Assembly: GCA_964629965.1 (NCBI GenBank)
Contig: CAZVRZ010000068.1
Span: forward strand, 1 to 28,708
DNA length: 28,708 nucleotides
Direction of reading: 5' to 3'
DNA from: CAZVRZ01 sp964629965
Lineage (GTDB): Bacteria > Chloroflexota > Anaerolineae > Anaerolineales > UBA4823
Part shown: one piece after another, positions 7,024 through 14,901 of the stretch
Layout: the number at the start of each line of letters is the position of its first letter
Numbering within the stretch: the first letter of the stretch is position 1
The notes under the pieces: generated by a model
Told to the model about the DNA's origin: nothing
The model's input: the letters and a program-made list of their open reading frames with translations, nothing else
Database searches by the model: none
Position numbers and translations under genes: made by a program

Positions 7024-8739
7024 ATGAAAAAAGAAAGCCAAGAGGGTATCGCAAAACTTATTGGTAGTTACCCTAAAAGGGAATCGGCTGTTTTACCAGT
7101 TATGCAACTCCTTCAAAAAGAAAACGGGAATTATCTGAGCACTTCTGGGATGGAAGAGGCGGCTAAAGCAGTTGCGGTGAGCAAGAGTCGTGTCTATGGT
7201 ATAGCCACCTATTATACGATGTTCAACACGAAGCCGGTCGGGAAGTATCATCTCCAGGTTGATACTTGTGTTCCTGGCTTCCTTCACGGGGCAGATGAAA
7301 TTGTGGAACATCTCAGCAAAAAGCTTGGTATCAAAGTTGGCGAAACGACTGAAGACGGCATGTTTACGCTTTCCACGGTTCAGGATCTTGCTTCCTGCGC
7401 CACAGGTCCTGTTATTCAAGTAAACAATCGTTACTTTGAGAATATGACTGCCGAAAAGACCGACCAGCTCATAGATGCGCTCAGAAAGGGAGAAGAACCC
7501 AATAACGATCCATCTATGACCGTTGTATCGGAATGTGGAATATTGCTTAACGATCGATCAAAGGAAAACTGCCGTACATTAGGTTTCTATAAAGAACACG
7601 GTGGCTACCAGACTCTGAAAAAAGCCCTGGCAATGCCACCCCAAGATGTGGTCAAAGAAGTGAAAGAAGCGCAAATACGAGGGCGGGGTGGTGCAGGGTT
7701 CCCTGCTGGCACAAAATGGTCGTTTCTGCCCAAGGATGATCCCCGGCCCGTATACCTCATCTGCAACGCAGATGAGGGCGAGCCAGGCACATTTAAAGAC
7801 AGGCAGATCATGGAGTTCAATCCACACCTTCTCATCGAAGGAATTGCCATTAGCGCGCACGCGATTGGCGCAGTTCAGGCATTCATATACATTCGCGGTG
7901 AATTTTCGTGGATTGCAGATATCCTCGAAACAGCCATCAAAGAAGCGATCCAGGATGGGCAGCTTGATCATGTGAATATTATTGTCCATCAAGGAGCTGG
8001 TTCTTACGTCTGTGGAGATGAAACAGCTCAGATCGAATCCCTTGAGGGGAAGAGAGGCAACCCGCGTGCCAAACCGCCATTCCCGGCCAGCTTTGGATTA
8101 TATGGATGCCCGACCGTAGTCAATAATGTTGAAACCCTGGCCAGTGTGCCCTACATCATTCAGCATGGCGCCGCAGCTTTCAAACAGATCGGTGTTTCCA
8201 ATAATTATGGTCCCAAGATCTTCGGGGTATCAGGTCACGTCAACAAACCTGGTGTTTTTGAATATCCCCTGGGAACACCACTCAAGACAATCCTGGATGC
8301 TGCCGGTGGAATTAAAGGTAATCTAAAAGGTATTATCGTGGGCGGGCTATCTGTCCCGATCCTTACGGCCTTAGAAGCTGAAGGCTTAAACCTCGATTAT
8401 GACTCATGCGTAAAAGCAGGAACCTCGCTCGGATCAGGGGGGATTATCGTCATCAACGACACCGTATCGATCCCAGAGCTTGCTTTGCGAACCATGGAGT
8501 TCTATCATCATGAGTCCTGTGGTCAATGTGTACCCTGCCGGGAAGGTTCTCTTGTTATTGAAAATAAACTCCGTGCATTGGTCGAAGGCAAAGGCAGGCG
8601 GGAAGATATCGATCTGATCCTTCAGTTGTGCAAAACGATCCGCGGGCTCACGCTCTGTCCCACAGGCGAGGCCTTCTCGATGCCGATCCAGGCAATGGTT
8701 ACAAAATTCAGACCAGAATTCGAAGCTCTGGTCAAATAA
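7024..8739 (+). CDS. NuoE-NuoF fusion, NAD(P)H-oxidoreductase (diaphorase) subunit of formate dehydrogenase
   Basis: A 571-residue fusion. Residues ~1-160 form a NuoE-like thioredoxin-fold domain; ~185-571 form a NuoF-like flavoprotein with the glycine-rich GRGGAGFPAGTKW (220-232), the FMN-site CNADEGEPGTFKDR (247-260), GAGSYVCGDETA, and a [4Fe-4S] set CGQCVPC (Cys499/502/505) plus Cys545. It should pass electrons from the dehydrogenase clusters through FMN to NAD(P)+, or the reverse, in the cytoplasm. The NuoE domain is unusual: of the four positions that normally bind [2Fe-2S], three are Asp80, Gly85 and Asp121, and only Cys125 remains, with an extra Cys82. I chose ATG 7024 because AAGGTGAG sits 4 bases upstream; the ATG at 6976 lacks a ribosome site. 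The fdhA-like gene follows after 24 bases. Confidence 0.88.
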   Translation: MKKESQEGIAKLIGSYPKRESAVLPVMQLLQKENGNYLSTSGMEEAAKAVAVSKSRVYGIATYYTMFNTKPVGKYHLQVDTCVPGFLHGADEIVEHLSKKLGIKVGETTEDGMFTLSTVQDLASCATGPVIQVNNRYFENMTAEKTDQLIDALRKGEEPNNDPSMTVVSECGILLNDRSKENCRTLGFYKEHGGYQTLKKALAMPPQDVVKEVKEAQIRGRGGAGFPAGTKWSFLPKDDPRPVYLICNADEGEPGTFKDRQIMEFNPHLLIEGIAISAHAIGAVQAFIYIRGEFSWIADILETAIKEAIQDGQLDHVNIIVHQGAGSYVCGDETAQIESLEGKRGNPRAKPPFPASFGLYGCPTVVNNVETLASVPYIIQHGAAAFKQIGVSNNYGPKIFGVSGHVNKPGVFEYPLGTPLKTILDAAGGIKGNLKGIIVGGLSVPILTALEAEGLNLDYDSCVKAGTSLGSGGIIVINDTVSIPELALRTMEFYHHESCGQCVPCREGSLVIENKLRALVEGKGRREDIDLILQLCKTIRGLTLCPTGEAFSMPIQAMVTKFRPEFEALVK

Positions 8740-8763
8740 GGGAGTCAATTGGGAGAATCTGTA

Positions 8764-11448
8764 ATGGCAAAGACGATTTTTATTGATGGAAACGAAATAA
8801 CTTTTGAAGGGGATAAGACCGTGCTTCAGGTTGCGAGGGACTATGGCCTGTACATTCCCTCCTTGTGTTACCATCCCAAACTTGGGCCAGCCAGTATGTG
8901 TCGAGTTTGCGTGGTAGATGTAGATGGTGTGCGCGCCCTGCAAACTTCTTGTTCTCTCATGGCAACAGATGGCATGAAGATCAACACTGCTTCGCCGCGT
9001 GTGCTTGAGGCTCGTAAGATGGTTGTCAATCTGCTCCTATCAAATGGCAATCATGATTGTCTTTCCTGCGAAGTCAACGGAGATTGCGAACTCCAGGACG
9101 CTGCCTATCACCTGGGCATCGAAACCCCAGCTTTTCTTGTTGAGGAGTGGGAAGAAAGAGATTGTTCAGCCGCCTTTATCCTGCGCGACCCCAACAAGTG
9201 CATCCAGTGTGGCCGGTGCATCGAGGGGTGTAACCGTATGGTAGTGAATGAGGTGCTCGACTTTGGGTATCGGGGCGGACACACCAAGGTGATTTGCGAT
9301 GCGGATATACCCATGGGCGAATCTACTTGCGTTCAATGCGGCGAATGTGTACAGCTATGTCCGGTAGGCGCCCTGATTGATAAAAAGGCCATCGGAAAAG
9401 CCCGCACCTGGGAAACAAGGAAGGTAAGAACAACCTGCCCATATTGCGGTGTCGGCTGCCAGCTTCTGCTGCATGTCAAGGGCGATCAGATCATCCGCGT
9501 GACAGGGGTGGACGAGGCGCAGCCGAACCAAGGTCATCTCTGTGTAAAAGGTCGCTACGGTTACGATTTCATCTACTCTAAAGATCGCCTGACAAACCCC
9601 CTCATCAAAGAAGGAGACGGGTTCCGCGAAGCCAGTTGGGATGAAGCACTTGATCTTGTTGCTACTAAATTCAAGCAGATCATTAAAGAATCTGGGCCAG
9701 ATGCAATCGCGGGCGTCAGTTGCGCAAGAAGCATAAACGAAAACTCATACAATATGCAAAAATTATTCAGGGGGGTGATTGGCACAAACAACATAGACCA
9801 TTGTGCCCGTACCTGACACGCCCCTACTGTTGCCGGTCTGGCAACTTCATTTGGTTCGGGCGCAATGACAAACTCGTTTGGCGAATTTGAAAACACAAAG
9901 CTTTTCTTCCTTATCGGCACCAACATGACCGAGGCTCATCCCGTGGCATCATATTTTGTCAAACGGGCCGTGAACAAAGGTGCAAAGCTGATCGTTGTCG
10001 ATCCAAGAAAGCATGCGCTTGCCCGAAAAGCACATCTCTTTGCTCAGATCAAGGTAGGCTCAGATGTGGCTTTCTTGAATGGCATCATGCATGTTTTGAT
10101 TTCCGAAGATCTCTACGACAAAGAATTCGTCGCTGCGAATTGTACCGATTTTGAAGATTTAAAATCGAAAGTTATGGAATACCCCCCGGAACGAGCCTCA
10201 CGAATTTCGGGAGTGTCCGTCGAGTTGATCCGCGAAATTGCCCATACCATGGCATCGATCAAACCCGGGATGGTCTGTTATACGCTCGGTATAACTGAGC
10301 ACACCTGCGGCAAAAACAATGTGATGTCGATCGCCAACCTACAGATGCTGCTTGGCAACCTGGGCATGGAAAACGCAGGCGTCAATCCTCTCCGTGGACA
10401 GAATAACGTCCAGGGAGCGTGCGATATGGGCGCCTTACCTGGAACCTTCCCCGGATACCAAAGCGTCGCAAACGCAGAGAGTAGGGCCAAGTTTTCCCAG
10501 GCATGGGGCGTGGACCAACTCCCCGATAAATTCGGCCTGATGATGCCGGATATGATGGCAGGACTTCCGACCGGGAAGATCCGAGGGTTCTTTATCTTTG
10601 GCGAAAACCTGGCAAACTCGGAGCCGAATATCGCCAGCGTAGAGCACGAACTTGGTTCTGCAGAATTTATCGTATGTAATGAGATTTTCCATACAGAAAC
10701 CACTCGTTTTGCTCACGTCATTCTCCCAACGGCTGCCTGGGGCGAGGACGATGGAACCTTTACGAGCAGCGAACGCCGGGTCAACCGTGTGCGCACGGCA
10801 AGCACGGCTCCCGGAGACNNNNNNNNNNGGTGGATTTTCAAAGAGATTGCCAAACGAATGGGCTTTGAATGGCAGTCAAACAGCGCACAGGAAATCTGGG
10901 ACAACGAAGTGTCCGTGCTCACCCCGGCCTATGCCGGAATAAAACTCTCTCGACTGGAACAGGACGGATTACAATGGCCCTGCCCCACCATTGACCACCC
11001 CGGAACCAAGTTCCTCCACAAAGGTGGCAAATTCTCTCGCGGCCAGGGATTGTTCAAGGGAATCGAATGGACGCCTCCAGCCGAAATCGAAGACGATGAA
11101 TATCCCTTCGTCCTTAGCACTGGGCGCCGCCTGTTCCATTACCATACCAGGACACAAACGAGTAGAACCGGCCTCGATCAGATGCTTTCTGAAGAGACTG
11201 CGGATATCTCTCTTGCTGATGCCGAGAGATTGGCTATTAACAATGGCGAATATATTGTCGTGAGTTCGCGCCGCGGCTCGGTAAGGGTCAAAGCCAGAGT
11301 GACCGAAGAGGTTCCTCAAGGATTGGTATGGATGGCATTCCACTTCCGCGAAGGAAATGCCAACTGGCTCACCAACAATGTATACGACCCCGAAACTAAG
11401 ACAGCAGAATATAAGGCTTGCGCTGTAAAAATTGAGAAAATTGGATAA
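8764..11448 (+). CDS. fdhA: selenocysteine formate dehydrogenase alpha subunit with NuoG-like N-terminus (UGA read-through)
   Basis: An 894-residue protein once the TGA at 9814-9816 is read as selenocysteine (Sec351); the frame continues unbroken to TAA 11446-11448. Order: [2Fe-2S] domain (Cys35/46/49/63), His97/Cys99/102/108 cluster, two ferredoxin [4Fe-4S] clusters (Cys146/149/152/156 and Cys189/192/195/199), then the molybdopterin dehydrogenase with [4Fe-4S] Cys225/228/232/260, Lys262 and the active-site context CART-Sec-HAPTVAGL. NPLRGQNNVQGACDMG follows, as in FdhF-type enzymes. It oxidises formate to CO2 (or reduces CO2) on Mo or W bis-MGD and wires electrons to the diaphorase encoded just upstream. 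ATG 8764 is chosen over TTG 8749 because GGGAGA lies 7 bases before it. Ten Ns (10819-10828) fall inside; alignment with the second FDH of this window shows the gap length keeps frame. Confidence 0.93.
9814..9816 (+). other. UGA selenocysteine codon of fdhA
   Basis: The TGA sits exactly at the catalytic position of Sec formate dehydrogenases (preceded by CART, followed by HAPTVAGL), and the homologous frame continues directly after it. It is followed 12 bases later by a SECIS-type hairpin. A sequencing error or pseudogene is unlikely because the second FDH of the window has TGA at the same place. Confidence 0.95.
9829..9845 (+). promoter_or_regulatory. bacterial SECIS hairpin
   Basis: GTTGCC (9829-9834) pairs perfectly with GGCAAC (9840-9845) around the five-base loop GGTCT. 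The 17-nt hairpin starts 12 nt after the UGA. The E. coli fdhF SECIS core is also a 17-nt apical stem-loop about 11 nt after UGA, with GGUCU in its loop, where SelB binds. Confidence 0.9.
10819..10828. other. assembly gap (10 N)
   Basis: Ten unknown bases within fdhA. Aligning with the paralogue (RVR + 12 residues + Trp in both), the gap corresponds to the four residues before Trp, so the length of 10 is consistent with an intact frame. Confidence 0.95.
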
Positions 11449-11453
11449 TAAGA

Positions 11454-11482
11454 TATCCCCAGGTAAAATATGCCTGGGGATA
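11454..11482 (+). terminator. hairpin after fdhA (10-bp stem, no U tract)
   Basis: TATCCCCAGG (11454-11463) pairs perfectly with CCTGGGGATA (11473-11482) around a 9-base loop, 5 bases after the stop codon. No T run follows, so it may be an unconventional terminator or a 3'-end stabilising structure rather than a classical intrinsic terminator. Confidence 0.6.
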
Positions 11483-11496
11483 CCTCGCAAATTCAT

Positions 11497-11502
11497 TATA
11501 AT
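11497..11502 (+). promoter_or_regulatory. -10 box of the riboswitch/ECF operon
   Basis: A perfect TATAAT whose predicted start site, about 11509, coincides with the first base of the riboswitch closing stem. No good -35 box is visible at 16-18 bases upstream, where the fdhA 3' hairpin lies. Confidence 0.6.
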
Positions 11503-11508
11503 ATAACG

Positions 11509-11678
11509 ATCTCCGAGCCCTCAGGCCTAAGACAACCTGTTATGGCCTGAGGGCCGGTCACTGAGAGATCTCAGGAGATGCACCGGTCAGAAAATGTCCG
11601 GTGCATGCAGGGTAAAGGCGGAAACGCCTTTACCTCCCGCCTTTCGGCTTCACGCCTGAAAGGCCTTGGAAAGGAGAT
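11509..11678 (+). ncRNA. molybdenum-cofactor (Moco/Tuco) riboswitch
   Basis: A compact structured leader. ATCTCC (11509-11514) can close with GGAGAT (11673-11678). Inside are an 11-bp perfect stem (11517-11527 with 11544-11554) whose loop contains GACAACCTG, a 9-bp stem (11578-11586 with 11598-11606), and a 10-bp perfect stem capped by a GAAA tetraloop (11611-11620, loop 11621-11624, 11625-11634). A CCTCCC segment leads into a hairpin (11639-11645 with 11658-11664). The blocks CTCCGAGCC, GACAACCTG, GTCACTGAGAG, GGAAACGCC and CCTCCC agree with my recollection of the Moco RNA motif found upstream of molybdopterin synthesis, Mo transport and Mo/W enzyme genes. The terminator just downstream suggests control of transcription. 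I did not run a covariance model. Confidence 0.85.
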
Positions 11679-11707
11679 ACAGATTGACCTTGCCATCTGG
11701 CAGGTAC

Positions 11708-11740
11708 AAAGCTGTCTCTATTTCCAAGAGACAGCTTTTT
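11708..11740 (+). terminator. intrinsic terminator of the riboswitch expression platform
   Basis: A 12-bp perfect stem (11708-11719 with 11727-11738), 7-base loop ATTTCCA, and a run of five T (11736-11740). It lies between the riboswitch and the first ECF-operon gene, 19 bases before its start codon, so it should decide whether the transport operon is transcribed. Confidence 0.9.
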
Positions 11741-11758
11741 GGTTATCGAGGGTAGCAG

Positions 11759-12337
11759 GTGCTAAAGATTTATTTTTCGCCAACCGATCTGGTGATAAAG
11801 CACATCGCCAATATCGAAAAAGGAAGCCAACTGTGCCTGGTGACAGGTGAGAGTGGCGTCGGAAAAACCAGTTGGTGCCAAGAGCTAATCTGCCAGGCGC
11901 GTAAAGCCGGCCTGCAGCCGGCCGGTCTGATTTCACCGGCAGTATTCGACCAAGGCATCAAGATAGGGATCGAGCTGACAGATATTGGTACCGGCGAGAA
12001 GCGCAGATTGGCAACAAAGAAAGGCTTTTCATCTTCCATATCCAATCAGGCCGGTTTGATCAAACATGAATGGTTATTCGATAAAGATACACTTGTCTGG
12101 GGTAACCGGATATTGGAAAGATTATCGTCCGGGGAATTGCTCATACTGGATGAATTGGGACCATTGGAATTTCAGGATAACGAAGGGTTTACCGCCGGTC
12201 TGACACGAATAGACAAGGGAGGCTTCCGATTAACCTGTGTGGTAGTGCGCCCAACCCTGTTGCAGAATGCCCAAAAGCGCTGGCCTTGGGCGCAGGTGAT
12301 TTCCATAATCGATCAGGCTGACAGGGATCAACGATAA
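11759..12337 (+). CDS. THEP1/NTPase_1-like P-loop nucleoside-triphosphatase of the ECF operon
   Basis: A 192-residue protein. P-loop GESGVGKT is at 30-37, with the THEP1-type sequence GLISPAVFDQGIKIGIELTDIGTGEKRRLA (split over 57-86), and Walker B LLILDELGPLEF at ~127-138. THEP1-like NTPases hydrolyse NTPs in vitro; relatives (including DUF2478) occur beside molybdenum transport and cofactor genes, but their cellular role is poorly known. GTG 11759 is the start: GAGGG lies about 7 bases upstream, directly behind the riboswitch terminator. Its stop codon overlaps the next gene's ATG by one base (TAATG), so it is translationally coupled to the ATPase and probably serves the transporter or handles the imported compound. 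Confidence 0.8.
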   Translation: MLKIYFSPTDLVIKHIANIEKGSQLCLVTGESGVGKTSWCQELICQARKAGLQPAGLISPAVFDQGIKIGIELTDIGTGEKRRLATKKGFSSSISNQAGLIKHEWLFDKDTLVWGNRILERLSSGELLILDELGPLEFQDNEGFTAGLTRIDKGGFRLTCVVVRPTLLQNAQKRWPWAQVISIIDQADRDQR

Positions 12338-13818
12338 TGATCCAGATCCATGAGCTTTCGGTCCGCTATGGAAACATCCCAGCACTCGATAATATTTCAC
12401 TAAGCATTGAGGATGGTGAATGTGTGCTAGTGACGGGGCCCTCCGGATGCGGGAAAAGTACGCTGGGACGAGTATTGTGCGGTTTGATTCCGCATGCGAT
12501 TCCTGCTCAAATAGAGGGCCAGGTACTTGTGGGTGAATTGAATACCCTGGCGCATACTATCCCACAGATCGCGCAAAAGGTTGGGATGGTTTTTCAACGG
12601 CCCGCCTCGCAGCTATTCCATCTGCGGGTCGAAGATGAGGTTTCTTTCGGGCCTCGCAACCTGGGATTGGAAGAAATCGAAGTCCAACAACGCGCGCAAT
12701 GGGCTCTGCAGGCCACAGGTATGTATGCTCTACGAAATGAAAAACCGACCGCATTGTCGGGCGGTCAGAAACAGTGTCTGGCAATAGCCGCCGCCCTGGC
12801 TATGCGCACGCAGGTACTGGTGTTGGATGAGCCAACCGCTTCGCTAGACATGCCCAACACGCGCAAAGTGATGGAAACTCTGGCTGCCCTGCGGGCCACG
12901 CTTGGCATCACGATTATCCTGATCGAACATCGCCTGGCAGAAGCCGCTCAGTTGGCTGACCGGGTAGTTGTCATGGAAAACGGCCGGGTTATTGCAGATG
13001 GCGCCACTCAGGGGGTTCTTGCTGATCGGCAGCTCCGTCTGCGCTTAGGATTGCGCCATCCGACGGAGCATCCCGCTCTCTCATGGGAAGCTCTTATTCG
13101 CACAGAAGAAATTCATCCAGATGAACGCCAACCTTTGCTCCAACTGCAAAATATCTCTGCGGGGTTTAATGGTCATGCGGTCATCCATAATATTAATTTA
13201 AACCTTTATCCAGGAGAATTCGTGGCTCTGGTTGGTGATAATGGGGCAGGTAAATCGACTTTGGCAATGGCAGCCGCGGGATTGATCCAACCGCTATCCG
13301 GCATAGTTCGTTTTCAAAATGGCGCAAAACCTCGTCCTGGATTGGATGTGGCTTTGCTCTTCCAGGATCCCCAAGAGCAGCTTTTTACCGACTCGGTAGA
13401 TGAAGAGATAGCCTTTGCGCCTCGTAATTATGATTGCTATGATCCTAGCTTGCAAGAACAGATCCTGAAAGAAGCCGATTTATGGGATTTACGGGTTCGT
13501 CGTCCTCTAGCTACATCTGCGGGACAACAGCAGCGAACAACACTGTCAGCCTGCCTGGGTCTGCGCCCTCGCCTGCTTATTTTGGATGAACCTACCCTCG
13601 GTCAGGACTGGGGGCACTTGCAGCGCCTGATGGATTATTTAAAGAAACTGAACAGCCAGGGCACCACCATCTTGCTCATCTCCCATGATCACAAATTGGT
13701 TTACCATTATGCCCATCGAGCAATCCTGCTGCAGAATGGACGAATAGAACGGATTGGAAAAATACGAACTTCCCTGAAAGTTGGAACGGAGGTAGAAAAT
13801 GAAACTATCCACTCGTGA
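12337..13818 (+). CDS. ecfA: ECF transporter ATPase, EcfA1-EcfA2 fusion
   Basis: A 493-residue protein with two ABC ATPase domains in tandem. Domain 1: Walker A GPSGCGKS (34-41), signature LSGGQ (140-144), Walker B VLVLDE (160-165), switch His in IEHRL. Domain 2: Walker A GDNGAGKS (300-307), signature TSAGQ (393-397), Walker B LLILDE (413-418), SHDHK. The Q-loop contexts FQRPASQLFHLRVEDEVSFG and FQDPQEQLFTDSVDEEIAFA are typical of ECF-type ATPases rather than ordinary importers. It energises uptake together with EcfT (14902-15618) and the S component that overlaps its 3' end by 20 bases. The two domains are fused in one chain instead of being two genes, as also seen in some other ECF systems. 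Confidence 0.9.
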   Translation: MIQIHELSVRYGNIPALDNISLSIEDGECVLVTGPSGCGKSTLGRVLCGLIPHAIPAQIEGQVLVGELNTLAHTIPQIAQKVGMVFQRPASQLFHLRVEDEVSFGPRNLGLEEIEVQQRAQWALQATGMYALRNEKPTALSGGQKQCLAIAAALAMRTQVLVLDEPTASLDMPNTRKVMETLAALRATLGITIILIEHRLAEAAQLADRVVVMENGRVIADGATQGVLADRQLRLRLGLRHPTEHPALSWEALIRTEEIHPDERQPLLQLQNISAGFNGHAVIHNINLNLYPGEFVALVGDNGAGKSTLAMAAAGLIQPLSGIVRFQNGAKPRPGLDVALLFQDPQEQLFTDSVDEEIAFAPRNYDCYDPSLQEQILKEADLWDLRVRRPLATSAGQQQRTTLSACLGLRPRLLILDEPTLGQDWGHLQRLMDYLKKLNSQGTTILLISHDHKLVYHYAHRAILLQNGRIERIGKIRTSLKVGTEVENETIHS

Positions 13819-14422
13819 ATTGGCCACGCTGGCCGTGTTTGGCGCTCTATGGGGATTGGATGAAATCAGCTTGGGCGCAGTACTGAAAACCTTGAATATT
13901 CCCCTGAGCGGGATGGTTCTCTCGGCGATCGGTCTGTTGATTGCCTTAACTGGCCGAGTGTTTGTACCTCGCCGGGGCTCAACCTTATTCATTGGAATCG
14001 TTGCCATGTTCCTGAAGTTGTTCAGCCTGGGAGGAGTAGTTATCGGGCCAATGATTGGCATCTTGTTTGAGGCGTTAATCGCTGAGAGCGTTCTTTCTCT
14101 GGGAGGCAAGCCGCGGCGATTTTACCTCTGCCTGGCCGGTGCGTTGGGAGTGGCATGGGTCATGCTTCAGCCATTTATTACCAGCCCTCTGCTGTATGGA
14201 CGTGCCATATTCACTGTTTGGTTAGATCTCTTGGACCGTGGCCAGCAGTTGCTAGGCCTGCCTCCCTCAGCAGCACTGTGGATCGTTGCGGGATTGCTTG
14301 CCATCCACCTGGTCACCGGAGGACTTGCAGGCTGGCTGAGTTGGGATATTGCCCAGTTACTACAAAAGCGCCTGGGGCGATCTGCCTCGGGAGGCATTTC
14401 GGAATTGCAGGAAAAGGAGTAA
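13799..14422 (+). CDS. candidate ECF substrate-binding S component
   Basis: A 207-residue hydrophobic protein with about six membrane segments (approximately 5-25, 35-55, 60-85, 100-125, 150-165, 160-190). It is sandwiched between the ECF ATPase and EcfT genes and has the size expected of an S component, which carries substrate specificity. A start-proximal alanine-rich helix (ELATLAVFGALWG) would fit the helix that contacts EcfT. I do not recognise it as a known vitamin family such as RibU, ThiT, BioY or CbrT. The start ATG 13799 has GGAGG 6 bases upstream and overlaps the ATPase gene by 20 bases. The riboswitch suggests a molybdopterin-related substrate, which is inference. Confidence 0.75.
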   Translation: MKLSTRELATLAVFGALWGLDEISLGAVLKTLNIPLSGMVLSAIGLLIALTGRVFVPRRGSTLFIGIVAMFLKLFSLGGVVIGPMIGILFEALIAESVLSLGGKPRRFYLCLAGALGVAWVMLQPFITSPLLYGRAIFTVWLDLLDRGQQLLGLPPSAALWIVAGLLAIHLVTGGLAGWLSWDIAQLLQKRLGRSASGGISELQEKE

Positions 14423-14425
14423 GAG

Positions 14426-14887
14426 ATGAAACGTTTTACAATGATTATGTATATATCGATACTATTGATCATGGCGCTAACTGCTTGCACATCTTCTAAG
14501 GATGGAACATCCGTTTCGAGCACAGAACCAATCTTGCTCGTTTCAAGCGGTGATACGAGTAAAACCTATACTCGCGCCGACCTGGAAGCCTTAGGCGCCA
14601 GTCAGGCAGTGTTCAAAGATATCACTTATGTGGGCGTTAGTTTATCTACCCTGCTGCAGAATGCTGGTTTCTCTCTGGACGAGGCAAAAGCAATTAAGGC
14701 TGTTGCAGCGGATGGCTACAGCATCAATTACGAACCTGTGCAAATCTCAGCGGCAGATGTCATCGTTGCCTATGCCCGCACAGATAGTAACTTGTCAGAG
14801 GAAGATGGCTCTTTCCGAATCGTAATTCCAGGTGCAGAGGGAAAAATGAACATCCGTATGCTGGTCGAACTGCAAGTAATGAAATAA
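14426..14887 (+). CDS. lipoprotein resembling the C-terminal half of a sulfite-oxidase-type Moco-binding domain
   Basis: A 153-residue lipoprotein precursor. The signal sequence ends in the lipobox LTAC with Cys21, so the mature protein is anchored outside the cytoplasmic membrane. The rest has the succession seen in the sulfite oxidase/YedY Moco fold: a Y-x-GVSLSTLLQNAGF segment (68-82), VAADGYS (93-99), ADVIVAYA (110-117) and FRIVIPG (130-136) leading to a final strand. No cysteine other than Cys21 is present, so the Mo-ligating cysteine of true enzymes is absent and catalysis is unlikely. Between S component and EcfT genes and 3 bases after the former, it is a good candidate for an extracytoplasmic ligand-binding partner of the importer. 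AAGGAG precedes ATG 14426. Confidence 0.7.
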   Translation: MKRFTMIMYISILLIMALTACTSSKDGTSVSSTEPILLVSSGDTSKTYTRADLEALGASQAVFKDITYVGVSLSTLLQNAGFSLDEAKAIKAVAADGYSINYEPVQISAADVIVAYARTDSNLSEEDGSFRIVIPGAEGKMNIRMLVELQVMK

Positions 14888-14901
14888 TTCGCTGCAACAA
14901 C

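Noticed and set aside
8749..8763. TTG start of fdhA and the earlier ATG 6976 of the diaphorase
   Set aside because: Good ribosome sites sit directly before ATG 8764 and ATG 7024, and the family sequences begin there.
9814..9864. fdhA as two separate genes or a nonsense pseudogene
   Set aside because: The frame continues unbroken with conserved FDH sequence, TGA is at the catalytic Sec site, and a SECIS hairpin follows; the paralogue shows the same arrangement.
11578..11850. 90-codon open frame within the riboswitch and terminator
   Set aside because: It spans the structured RNA and the terminator and overlaps the NTPase gene; its translation shows no protein-like features.
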